Positions 1-5,800 of a DNA stretch of 5,905 nt are shown here, in pieces. The notes under the pieces are model-generated. The model ran no database searches. It was not told the origin of the DNA and saw only the letters and a list, made by a program, of their open reading frames with translations. Positions within the stretch are counted from its first letter, which is position 1, and each line of letters opens with the position of its first letter. Origin of the DNA: Spirochaetales bacterium (GTDB lineage Bacteria > Spirochaetota > Spirochaetia > Sphaerochaetales > Sphaerochaetaceae); the NCBI GenBank assembly GCA_017962865.1, contig JAGCUM010000073.1:1-5905 (forward strand), in the 5' to 3' direction. The translations under genes were made by a program, and so were the position numbers.

Positions 1-480
1 GTTGCATACACAGGCCAGGGGCTCAGAGAAGGTTCCGTACTCCCATGGGAGATCGTCGTTGAGCTTCCCGAGCTTGCTGGGCGGGACGACCTTGTATTCA
101 GCGAATCCTCCGGGGCCGTTCATTCCCAGATCCTCGCTGAGATTTGCATATGAGTCGACGCAGAGGTTCTCCTCACCGCGTCTGCAGTAGTAGCAGGTTC
201 CGCAGGTGTTGATTACGCTGACGGCAACACGGTCTCCGACCTTGTACTCGCGGGTGCGCACCTTGCTTCCCATCTCCACGACATGGCCTACGACCTCGTG
301 GCCGCCGAGGAACGGCATCTTGAACTTGCCGGTAGCATAGACTCTCTGCTCCCATGTGCAGATTGCTGTACCGTCGATTTTCACCAGAACCTGGTCGGGA
401 CCCGGAACCGGGCGGTCGACCTCTACGATTTCAGGCTGCTTTGCGCCTGTGATTGCCAGAACCTTCATTTTTTCCGACAT
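1..480 (-). CDS. Zinc-dependent medium-chain alcohol/polyol dehydrogenase, N-terminal 160 residues (3' end outside window)
   Basis: This is the N-terminal, catalytic GroES-like part of a medium-chain dehydrogenase of the sorbitol/threonine dehydrogenase type, which oxidises an alcohol or polyol with NAD(P). It starts at ATG 480-478 and stays open to the left edge. Visible catalytic-zinc residues are C41 (in AICTWEQRVY), H61-E62 (GGHEVVGH) and E153 (SEPLAC). The structural zinc loop is C93, C96, C99 and C107 (CGTCYYCRRGEENLC). The conserved NGPGGFAEY stretch follows at 121-129. The Rossmann nucleotide-binding domain lies beyond the window. A GGAGG ribosome binding site (490-486) sits 5 bases upstream. 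An intrinsic terminator lies between this gene and the upstream ygjV-like gene, so it probably has its own promoter, which I could not locate. It is paralogous to the dehydrogenase at 2516-3562, with about 60 of 160 aligned residues identical by eye. The family assignment is secure; the substrate is unknown. Confidence 0.93.
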   Translation of the reverse strand, partial: MSEKMKVLAITGAKQPEIVEVDRPVPGPDQVLVKIDGTAICTWEQRVYATGKFKMPFLGGHEVVGHVVEMGSKVRTREYKVGDRVAVSVINTCGTCYYCRRGEENLCVDSYANLSEDLGMNGPGGFAEYKVVPPSKLGKLNDDLPWEYGTFSEPLACVCN

Positions 481-485
481 TGTTT

Positions 486-490
486 CCTCC
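486..490 (-). promoter_or_regulatory. Ribosome binding site GGAGG of the left-edge dehydrogenase
   Basis: On the minus strand the sequence AAAAAAAGGAGGAAACA leads directly into ATG at 480. The core lies 5 bases before the start. It fixes the start at MSEKMKVLAI rather than at the second ATG four codons downstream. Confidence 0.8.
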
Positions 491-531
491 TTTTTTTATC
501 TCCGGAAAGCCTCAGATTCCACCCATTTAAC

Positions 532-565
532 AATAAAACCCCGACCGTAGGTAACACGATCAGGG
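532..565 (-). terminator. Rho-independent terminator downstream of the YgjV-family gene
   Basis: Read on the minus strand, CCCTGATCGT (565-556), a 7-base loop and ACGGTCGGGG (548-539) form a 10-bp stem with two G-U pairs. TTTTATTGTT follows immediately. On the plus strand the same two positions become C-A mismatches and no U-tract of the same quality follows, so the terminator is directional. It lies 48 bases after the stop codon of the YgjV-family gene and 52 bases before the next dehydrogenase start, so it should end the ygjV transcript and insulate the dehydrogenase. Confidence 0.82.
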
Positions 566-575
566 CTTTCCTCTT

Positions 576-589
576 GTCCCGACGGGGAC
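576..589 (-). other. Small perfect hairpin ahead of the terminator
   Basis: GTCCC-CGTC-GGGAC forms a 5-bp GC-rich stem with a 4-base loop, 10 bases upstream of the terminator stem in the 3' untranslated region of the YgjV-family gene. No U-tract follows, so it is not a second terminator. It could stabilise the 3' end of the transcript or be chance. Confidence 0.35.
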
Positions 590-613
590 TCCAGGGTCAT
601 ACAATCGATGGTT

Positions 614-1171
614 TCATGCTTCTCCGGAACCGACCGAATCCTGCCCGGCCTCTTCCTTCTCAGCACGTTTTTTCTTAATGTCAAAACGCCAGATGGCAAT
701 CATTGCGGATACCATGCAGAAGACATCGTTTCCGATTCCGCCGTACGACTTATGCGCCACATTGTAGGCGATGTACATGAACGGAAGAATCAGGAATACC
801 TTCCTCATGAACCGCAGATTGGTGGAATAAAGGGTAACCGTAAGAAGCAGTGTTGCGGCAATGATCAGAAGATCGAGCCAACCGCTCCACGTTATTATTC
901 CGCCTACCAGCGCCACGGCTAAGAACAGATACAGCCAGAGGCGGCTTTTGCCCCATTTGGTATCGTTCTTAGAAAAAACAAAGGAACGGGCCACATTGAC
1001 GATGCACATCACGACCATCGTGTTTGCACCCAGAAGAAAATAGCTCACGGCATACAGGGCATTGGAACCCAGCTGAAACCAGAGCAGCCTCTTCCGCTCC
1101 TTCTGCTGATATGAAAGCACCATTGCCAAAAGGGCAAGAATTCCAAGAACCTGTGCAGTCACATCCTTCAC
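614..1171 (-). CDS. ygjV: YgjV-family inner membrane protein
   Basis: This is a 185-residue integral membrane protein matching the Imp-YgjV family, whose E. coli member is about the same length; its biochemical role is not established. Hydrophobic segments lie near residues 4-20, 33-48, 50-66, 78-95, 97-116, 122-139 and 145-162. Family-like stretches are the polar loop SYQQKERKRLLWFQLGSN (20-37) followed by ALYAVSYFLLGA, and an NVARSF segment (59-64). The tail from residue 165 is charged and probably cytoplasmic. The start codon is GTG (1171-1169), chosen because GAGAGG lies 6 bases upstream and no better ATG start is available. The gene has its own promoter (1239-1211) and terminator (565-532), so it appears to be a one-gene unit unrelated to the sugar operon upstream. 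The assignment rests on length, topology and recognised motifs. Confidence 0.85.
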   Translation of the reverse strand: MKDVTAQVLGILALLAMVLSYQQKERKRLLWFQLGSNALYAVSYFLLGANTMVVMCIVNVARSFVFSKNDTKWGKSRLWLYLFLAVALVGGIITWSGWLDLLIIAATLLLTVTLYSTNLRFMRKVFLILPFMYIAYNVAHKSYGGIGNDVFCMVSAMIAIWRFDIKKKRAEKEEAGQDSVGSGEA

Positions 1172-1177
1172 TTAAAA

Positions 1178-1183
1178 CCTCTC
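1178..1183 (-). promoter_or_regulatory. Ribosome binding site GAGAGG deciding a GTG start
   Basis: GAGAGG is followed by six bases (TTTTAA) and then GTG at 1171-1169. The spacing is near ideal and supports GTG initiation of the YgjV-family gene. Confidence 0.75.
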
Positions 1184-1210
1184 AATTTCAGTCTTCGGAA
1201 TTCTGAGAAA

Positions 1211-1239
1211 ATTCTAACATCGGCATATTTAGCCGTCAA
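1211..1239 (-). promoter_or_regulatory. Sigma70-type promoter of the YgjV-family gene
   Basis: On the minus strand TTGACG (1239-1234, 5 of 6 to TTGACA) and TAGAAT (1216-1211, 5 of 6 to TATAAT) are separated by exactly 17 bases. Transcription would start near the A at 1204, giving a leader of about 33 bases that contains the GAGAGG ribosome binding site. The -35 box overlaps the TGA stop (1238-1236) of the upstream phosphodiesterase gene. The 17-base spacer contains a short CGGC/GCCG inverted repeat (1221-1235) of unknown meaning. Confidence 0.72.
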
Positions 1240-2510
1240 GGAATATTTAGTAGGCCGGTCATCGGGACACCTTCCGAATCGGGAAGTTCCAATCCCAGAA
1301 TCCCGGCATAAGTAGGGGCCTCGTCTATGATTCTTCCCTCGCCAAGGACAACTCCTTTTCTGAAACTCGGACCGTATCCCAGGAAAACGGGCTGAGGTCC
1401 AACTGCAGGATCATGGCCGTGGCTGGCCTTCAGTCCTTCTGCAGGAGAGAACAGAGGCTCCGTCCACTTGGAGGTAAACAGCGTGGATTCGTCGCTTTCG
1501 AGTACAAAGGAGAAATCCCCGTAGAGGCCGTACTGCTTTTTGGCCTCCTCTGCAGTCATCACCCGCCCTATTCCGAGATCTCCGGCCTCACAGGCCCTTC
1601 TCAGAACGGAATACACCTCATCGTACAAAGACGGGTCCGAAAGATGGACCTGGGCACAGAAATTGGCGCTCTTTGCCCAGGCTTTCCACTCCGTGATATT
1701 CCCCTCTGCATCGGTCTTTATCAAACCTTCGCGCACAAAGAGCAGATTGAGGTTCATCCTGCGGCTGTAGTTTATCTGGCCGTGGTCGCTGCAGATCACG
1801 AAATCGGTATTCTCCAGTATTCCGGCATCCCTGCAGGCATTGAAGAGCATCTGCATATAGCGCTCGCTTCGCATGACGCCCTCGGCGACCTTTTCGCAGA
1901 ACACCCCGTTCTTGTGTCTGAAGCTGTCGATCTGGCCCAGATGAAGTGTCAGGATATGGGGCTTGTACCTGCGAATGATGCCGCAGGCCATTTCGGTCTT
2001 GGCGTCATCCGAGCTTGCAGGCTCCCATGAGGCCATGATCTTCTCCACCGGCCTCACTATATTGTCGTAGACTTCATCCGTTGTCCCCGCCCTCTTGTAC
2101 GCCTTCTCCAGCGTATCCTGCGGACCCTGTGCCCAGTACTCGGCAATCAGGTAATCGATGCTCTTGTGCCCTCCGGTGACGGGCCAGAAGACCGATGCCG
2201 TCCTGAGGCCGGCCTTCTTGGCCGCATCGTGGATATCGGGGATTCTGACCTTGTCATGGAACCAGTACCAGTCGCACTTGAGGTTGCCCGGCTCCGGGGG
2301 TTCGTTGTTCACGATGCCGTGTCTGCCGCAGCGCACACCGGTAAGCATGCTGGTGTGCGCAGGGTATGTCAGAGACGGATAGATTGTCCTGATCCTGTTG
2401 ACCCGGGATCCCTCGTTGAGGAATTTCGAGAAAACAGGACCGTTTTTCAGCAGATCGAGGTCCTCGCAGACCATTGCATCGAATGAAACGACGACAAGAT
2501 GCTTTTCCAT
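1236..2510 (-). CDS. Cytoplasmic alkaline-phosphatase-superfamily phosphodiesterase (NPP type)
   Basis: This 424-residue protein belongs to the type I phosphodiesterase/nucleotide pyrophosphatase group, which uses two zinc ions and a threonine nucleophile to cleave phosphate diesters or monoesters. All expected ligands are visible: D11 (VSFDAM), nucleophile T48 in IYPSLTYPAHTSMLTG, D195 and H199 (GQIDSFRHK), D242-H243 (CSDHGQ) and H364 (KASHGHDP). There is no signal peptide or membrane anchor, since the first strand HLVVVSFD begins at residue 4. It therefore acts in the cytoplasm, unlike many secreted NPPs. Start ATG 2510-2508 lies 5 bases after the dehydrogenase stop, with only a weak GGA/GAG ribosome binding site inside the end of that gene, so translational coupling is likely. 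The 424-residue length suits a single-domain family member. Operon position after an ABC importer suggests it acts on an imported phosphate ester, but the substrate is unknown. Nucleotide pyrophosphatase, glycerophosphodiesterase and phosphonoacetate-hydrolase-like activities are all possible. Confidence 0.9.
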   Translation of the reverse strand: MEKHLVVVSFDAMVCEDLDLLKNGPVFSKFLNEGSRVNRIRTIYPSLTYPAHTSMLTGVRCGRHGIVNNEPPEPGNLKCDWYWFHDKVRIPDIHDAAKKAGLRTASVFWPVTGGHKSIDYLIAEYWAQGPQDTLEKAYKRAGTTDEVYDNIVRPVEKIMASWEPASSDDAKTEMACGIIRRYKPHILTLHLGQIDSFRHKNGVFCEKVAEGVMRSERYMQMLFNACRDAGILENTDFVICSDHGQINYSRRMNLNLLFVREGLIKTDAEGNITEWKAWAKSANFCAQVHLSDPSLYDEVYSVLRRACEAGDLGIGRVMTAEEAKKQYGLYGDFSFVLESDESTLFTSKWTEPLFSPAEGLKASHGHDPAVGPQPVFLGYGPSFRKGVVLGEGRIIDEAPTYAGILGLELPDSEGVPMTGLLNIP

Positions 2511-2515
2511 GGCAC

Positions 2516-3562
2516 TCAGTCCGTGATCACGCAGCGGAATGTCCCGGCAACGATTGCCTGTTCGAAGGCCGCCTGCGCATTTTCAAATGCGAATGTCCCG
2601 AAAATGACGGGTTTCATGTCTATGATTCCGTAATTGATCAGCCTGTTGGCGGTATCGAAATCGAGGGCCGTCGGACTGACGGAACCCGTGAGCACGAACT
2701 CGCCGGAATGGAGCATCTGCGGGCTCACCTCCACCGGTGCATCCGGATGCATCGAGGAGTACTGGATCATCTTTCCGGTCTTTCCGACCATTGCAATCGC
2801 CTGGGGAACGACCGAAGGGATTGCAGTGGTATTGAACACGCAGTCGGCTCCGCGTCCCTCGGTAAGCTCCTTCACGTAGGCCACGGGGTCCTTCTCAAGC
2901 GGATTGAACGTGATGTCGGCACCGAGCTTCGAGGCAAGGTCCCTTCTGACGGGATCGACCTCGGAGAGAATCACCCTGCAGCCGCGCTTCTTGCAGAGCA
3001 TGACATGGTTGATTCCCATGATTCCGCCGCCGATGATCACGACGGTATCGGCAAACTGCAGATCGGCCTTGCGGACGCTGTGGACGCAGCAGGCCAGAGG
3101 CTCGGTGAGAGAGGCCTCCTCATAGGAGATGCCGTCTGCGATGTCGAAAAGGTCCTGGGATTTGACTATCACGTAGTCGCAAAGCCCTCCGGGACCGGGC
3201 AGAAGGCCCTCCCTGACAGGCTTCTTCAGGGCCTTGGTGCACAGATTGGTGCGTCCGGTCCTGCAGTAATAGCACTCCCCGCAGTTGTAGAGCATCCTGA
3301 CTGCCACGCGCCGGCCCACGGCCCAGCGTCCTGCATCGACGCCGGGTCCCAGGGCAGCGATTTCTCCGGAAACCTCATGGCCTCCGGCGCACGGAAGAGG
3401 CATTTTGACATCACGCCTGAAAATCCTCTGCTCGAGGGTACACAGAGCTATGGCATGGACCTTTACCAGAACTTCCCCGTTCACGAGATCCGGTGTTTCC
3501 AGATTCAGGATTTCCGTTTTTTTCTCCCCTGTTACGGCTATTGTTCGGATTTTTATCGACAT
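2516..3562 (-). CDS. Zinc-dependent medium-chain alcohol/polyol dehydrogenase
   Basis: This complete 348-residue enzyme is of the sorbitol/threonine dehydrogenase type. The catalytic zinc site is C41 (ALCTLEQRIF), H62-E63 (GGHEVSGE) and E154 (TEPLAC). Structural zinc cysteines are C94, C97, C100 and C108 (CGECYYCRTGRTNLC). The Rossmann fold follows with VVIIGGGIMG (174-183). An acidic residue, E201, at the end of the second strand (VILSEVDPVRR) favours NAD over NADP. The length is typical of the family. Start ATG 3562-3560 follows AAGAGG at a spacing of 5 bases. That site sits immediately after the TAA of the solute-binding protein gene, and the next gene begins 5 bases past its stop, so all three are probably cotranscribed. 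The motif CT-[LW]-EQR is shared with the paralogue at 1-480 and differs from the CGTD/CGSD pattern usual in sorbitol and threonine dehydrogenases. It probably oxidises the imported polyol or a product of it; the substrate cannot be read from sequence. Confidence 0.94.
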   Translation of the reverse strand: MSIKIRTIAVTGEKKTEILNLETPDLVNGEVLVKVHAIALCTLEQRIFRRDVKMPLPCAGGHEVSGEIAALGPGVDAGRWAVGRRVAVRMLYNCGECYYCRTGRTNLCTKALKKPVREGLLPGPGGLCDYVIVKSQDLFDIADGISYEEASLTEPLACCVHSVRKADLQFADTVVIIGGGIMGINHVMLCKKRGCRVILSEVDPVRRDLASKLGADITFNPLEKDPVAYVKELTEGRGADCVFNTTAIPSVVPQAIAMVGKTGKMIQYSSMHPDAPVEVSPQMLHSGEFVLTGSVSPTALDFDTANRLINYGIIDMKPVIFGTFAFENAQAAFEQAIVAGTFRCVITD

Positions 3563-3567
3563 ATAGG

Positions 3568-3573
3568 CCTCTT
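3568..3573 (-). promoter_or_regulatory. Ribosome binding site AAGAGG of the dehydrogenase
   Basis: AAGAGG directly abuts the TAA stop (3576-3574) of the binding-protein gene and lies 5 bases before ATG 3562. It supports re-initiation within a polycistronic message. Confidence 0.65.
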
Positions 3574-4917
3574 TTACGGATTTGTCCTGTGGTAGTTGTC
3601 AAGCAGAGCCTGGAGGCTGTCGCCCATGCTCTTTACTACATCATCCACTGCAAGGTTCTTTGCCAGCATGTCCGAAATCTCGTTCTGGATTGCATAGTAG
3701 AAGTCAACCGACGGTCCGATCGTGATGGATCTCATTGCTGCAGGAGTCGTTGCAAGCTGATCGGCCGCGACTGCGAACTGCGGTCTTGCAGCCACGAACT
3801 CCTTGTAGTCTGCATTGTCGGAAGCGCTCTTGTAGGCAGGTGTGTAGCCGGTGCCAATTGCGAAATCAACCTGGACTTCCTCTCCGGTCAGGTACTTGAT
3901 GAACTCCCATGTTGCGGCCTTCTTCAGCGAATCGCCCGAATCGAACATGGCCAGACAGGAACCGGAGACGGTTGCTCCGTAGGAAGCGCTGTCGTTGACT
4001 CTCAGGTATGTGCTTGCTCCGACCTCGAATGCTCCGTTGACCTTCGAGAGGATGTTGCTGACGTTTGCCGAGGAGTTGGTGAAGATTGCGACCTCGCCTG
4101 CGATGAACTGGTTGGTCGAAAGGCTCTGGTTGACCAGTGCGCCTGCATCATACATGGCCTTCCATTCGGTCAGGAATGTCTTGAGTGCGCCGTTGTCGAT
4201 GCACTCGAGCGTCGTGGCGGATGCCTCGGAGCCGTTCTTGTAGTTGACGATGTAGCTTCCCAGCTGTCCGATCCAGTTGGCCAGTGTCGGCGAGTTGGGA
4301 ACTGTACCGTAAGCTGCTGCGGTGATGCCGGCGGCCTTCATGTCGGCTGCAAGCTTGATGACATCGGCAAAGGTGTCGGGACAGTGATCCCAGCCTGCCT
4401 TGGCCAGCATGTCCTTGTTGTAGAACGTGACTGTGGTGGAAGTTGCAAACGGAAGTCCGAGCTGAGATCCGCTGTACTCCCAGTTTCCGAGGGCTCCCTC
4501 GAGATAATCACCCTTGATGCTCTCGCCGAAATAGGCCTCGGCATCGTCGACGGTGAAGGCCTTTCCGGAATCGTAGTAGGAAACCTTTCCCGTGGCATCC
4601 AGCTGCATGATGTCCGGAAGCTCGGAATAGTTCTCTGCCGAAAGGATGGTCTTCATGAGGGTCGTGGCATCGGAATACTGTCCCTGATAGACGGCATTGA
4701 CGGTTATCTGATACTTGTTGGTCTCATTGAACTCCTTGATGTATTTGTCCATGAGAACGCCGGCATCGTCGGAAGCGCAGTGCCAGAATGTGATTGTCAC
4801 CGGGGCGGAACCCAGTGCAACTTTGGTCTCTTCAGTTTTCTGTTCGGCCTTTCCGGATGCAAAGAGCATGGTTGCCGAAACAAGAACGACGCAAATTACA
4901 AAAAGCAGTCTTTTCAT
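3574..4917 (-). CDS. Extracellular solute-binding protein of a carbohydrate/UgpB-type ABC importer
   Basis: This 447-residue protein captures the substrate outside the inner membrane and delivers it to the permease pair encoded upstream. Residues 1-20 form a signal peptide with basic KR, a hydrophobic core LLFVICVVLVSATMLFA and probable cleavage after A20 (LFA-SGKAEQ). C9 is too early for a lipobox, so it is probably not a lipoprotein. The mature part follows the family 1 binding-protein pattern: VTITFWHCASDD (40-51), VNAVYQGQYSDA (73-84), LPDIMQLDATGK (100-111), LGLPFATSTTVTFYNKDM (153-170), NQFIAGEVAIFTNSS (269-283), AATWEFIKYLTG (334-345) and GTGYTPAYKS (355-364). The VYQGQY segment, the PDI-Q-D stretch and the C-terminal layout resemble UgpB (glycerol-3-phosphate/glycerophosphocholine binding), but related sugar binders share these. 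Start ATG 4917-4915 has a strong GGAGG at a spacing of 6. The gene sits third, after the permeases. Confidence 0.93.
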   Translation of the reverse strand: MKRLLFVICVVLVSATMLFASGKAEQKTEETKVALGSAPVTITFWHCASDDAGVLMDKYIKEFNETNKYQITVNAVYQGQYSDATTLMKTILSAENYSELPDIMQLDATGKVSYYDSGKAFTVDDAEAYFGESIKGDYLEGALGNWEYSGSQLGLPFATSTTVTFYNKDMLAKAGWDHCPDTFADVIKLAADMKAAGITAAAYGTVPNSPTLANWIGQLGSYIVNYKNGSEASATTLECIDNGALKTFLTEWKAMYDAGALVNQSLSTNQFIAGEVAIFTNSSANVSNILSKVNGAFEVGASTYLRVNDSASYGATVSGSCLAMFDSGDSLKKAATWEFIKYLTGEEVQVDFAIGTGYTPAYKSASDNADYKEFVAARPQFAVAADQLATTPAAMRSITIGPSVDFYYAIQNEISDMLAKNLAVDDVVKSMGDSLQALLDNYHRTNP

Positions 4918-4923
4918 TTTTCT

Positions 4924-4928
4924 CCTCC
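4924..4928 (-). promoter_or_regulatory. Strong ribosome binding site of the binding-protein gene
   Basis: ATGGAGGAGAAAAATG on the minus strand contains a full GGAGG core 6 bases before ATG 4917. It is the strongest site within the importer operon, consistent with the need for excess binding protein over permease. Confidence 0.75.
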
Positions 4929-4941
4929 ATAATTATCAGAT

Positions 4942-4956
4942 CGGTTCCACGAACCG
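4942..4956 (-). other. Intercistronic hairpin between permease and binding-protein genes
   Basis: CGGTTC-GTG-GAACCG is a perfect 6-bp inverted repeat with a 3-base loop in the 46-base gap between the permease stop (4964) and the binding-protein start (4917). No U-tract follows, so it is not a terminator. It could be an mRNA-stabilising or processing element giving higher binding-protein expression, or a small operator-like palindrome. Which of these applies cannot be decided from sequence. Confidence 0.45.
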
Positions 4957-4963
4957 TAATCAT

Positions 4964-5800
4964 TCAACCTACCAGAGATCCCTCCATTCCACCCTTTCGC
5001 ATGTTCCTTCGCATGATTATGAAGAGGATTATCGACGGGATCAGCGAAATGCACACGCCTGCGAGAACCAGCTGATAATTCTCGTCCTCCCATGAATTTA
5101 GCTTGGTGATTCCCACCATGATGGTTCTCATCGCCGGCTTGCTTGCGGTGACGATCAGCGGCCAGAGATAGGCGTTCCACAGATTGATGAAGCTGTGGAC
5201 GAACAGCGTCGTGATGACGGGCCTGCAGATCGGAATCAGGATCGTGATCAGATAGCTCAGATCCCCGTAGCCGTCGATCTGGGCCGCCTCCCTCATGTCC
5301 CTCGGGACCGACATGAATCGTTGCCTCAGCATGAACATCTGTGATGCGCTAACGAACGAGACCACCATGCAGGCGAAATAGGTATTGAGCATGTGAAGCC
5401 TCGAGACCGTGAGATAGTTGGTGGCAAGCAGGACATCGCCCGGAATCATCATGGTTCCCAGAATCAGGAAGAACAGGACGTTCTTGAACCTGAAATCGAA
5501 GTACGCGAAGGCATAGGCTGCCAGGATGGTCAGTATCATCCTGATCAGGGTCCCGAAGAAAGCCACGATGAAGGAGTTTCCGATGTAACGCAGGAGGTCG
5601 CCCTTTCTGAGCGCATCGGAGAAGTTCTTTGTGTAGCCGAAGCTTCCGGGAAGAAGATTGGGCGTGAGGAATTCGCTCTCCGTCTTGAAGGCGCCGCAGA
5701 CGCAGTAGATTATCGGGAAGATGATTATAAGCCCGATTGCGATGGCAATGATTGAGACCGTTGCATCCTTGATGGCGTTTTTGGTTTTCAGTCTCATCAT
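4964..5800 (-). CDS. ABC importer inner-membrane permease, MalG/UgpE type
   Basis: This 278-residue permease is one half of the transmembrane channel of a carbohydrate-class (CUT1) importer. Hydrophobic segments lie near 14-36, 73-98, 106-125, 137-157, 187-212 and 245-264, giving the usual six. The cytoplasmic EAA loop that docks on the ATPase is seen at 171-190 (EAAQIDGYGDLSYLITILIP), including the conserved EAA, G and P. Segments such as LHMLNTY (135-141), FMLRQRFMSVP (156-166) and LWNAYLWPLIVT (207-218) resemble UgpE closely. The length (E. coli UgpE is about 281 residues) and the short C-terminal tail also fit. Start ATG 5800 overlaps the upstream permease stop in ATGA, indicating translational coupling. 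A second ATG directly follows, so the true start could be one codon later. The transported solute is not defined by the permease. Confidence 0.95.
   Translation of the reverse strand: MMRLKTKNAIKDATVSIIAIAIGLIIIFPIIYCVCGAFKTESEFLTPNLLPGSFGYTKNFSDALRKGDLLRYIGNSFIVAFFGTLIRMILTILAAYAFAYFDFRFKNVLFFLILGTMMIPGDVLLATNYLTVSRLHMLNTYFACMVVSFVSASQMFMLRQRFMSVPRDMREAAQIDGYGDLSYLITILIPICRPVITTLFVHSFINLWNAYLWPLIVTASKPAMRTIMVGITKLNSWEDENYQLVLAGVCISLIPSIILFIIMRRNMRKGGMEGSLVG

Noticed and set aside
1172..1210. CTCAGAATT ... AAATTGAG folding that could hide the ygjV ribosome binding site
   Set aside because: Only about four pairs plus a wobble form before mismatches, so it is too weak to claim as a regulatory structure.
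1221..1235. CGGC/GCCG hairpin just after the phosphodiesterase stop as an operon terminator
   Set aside because: The stem is only 4 bp with a 7-base loop and no adjacent U-tract. It lies in the spacer of the ygjV promoter. No convincing terminator for the operon is visible, so read-through into the ygjV-like gene is possible.
1413..2030. 205-residue open frame on the plus strand opposite the phosphodiesterase gene
   Set aside because: It is again in register with the real minus-strand codons, lies wholly inside that gene and has no recognisable motif.
2474..3595. 373-residue open frame on the plus strand opposite the dehydrogenase gene
   Set aside because: It is in-register antisense to a gene with a full set of zinc ligands and a Rossmann motif. 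It is explained by the same codon bias, and its His/Asp-rich translation has no family resemblance.
3493..4932. 479-residue open frame on the plus strand opposite the binding-protein gene
   Set aside because: It is exactly codon-in-register antisense to the binding-protein gene. Stops in that frame need TTA, CTA or TCA codons in the real gene, which are avoided here. The product is Cys/Gly/Val-rich with no recognisable domain, and the opposite frame has a signal peptide and family motifs.
4931..4963. GATAAT before the binding-protein gene as the -10 of an internal promoter
   Set aside because: No -35 match occurs at 16-18 bases upstream; the nearest, TTGAAT, is 24 bases away. The start of transcription would also fall inside the ribosome binding site.
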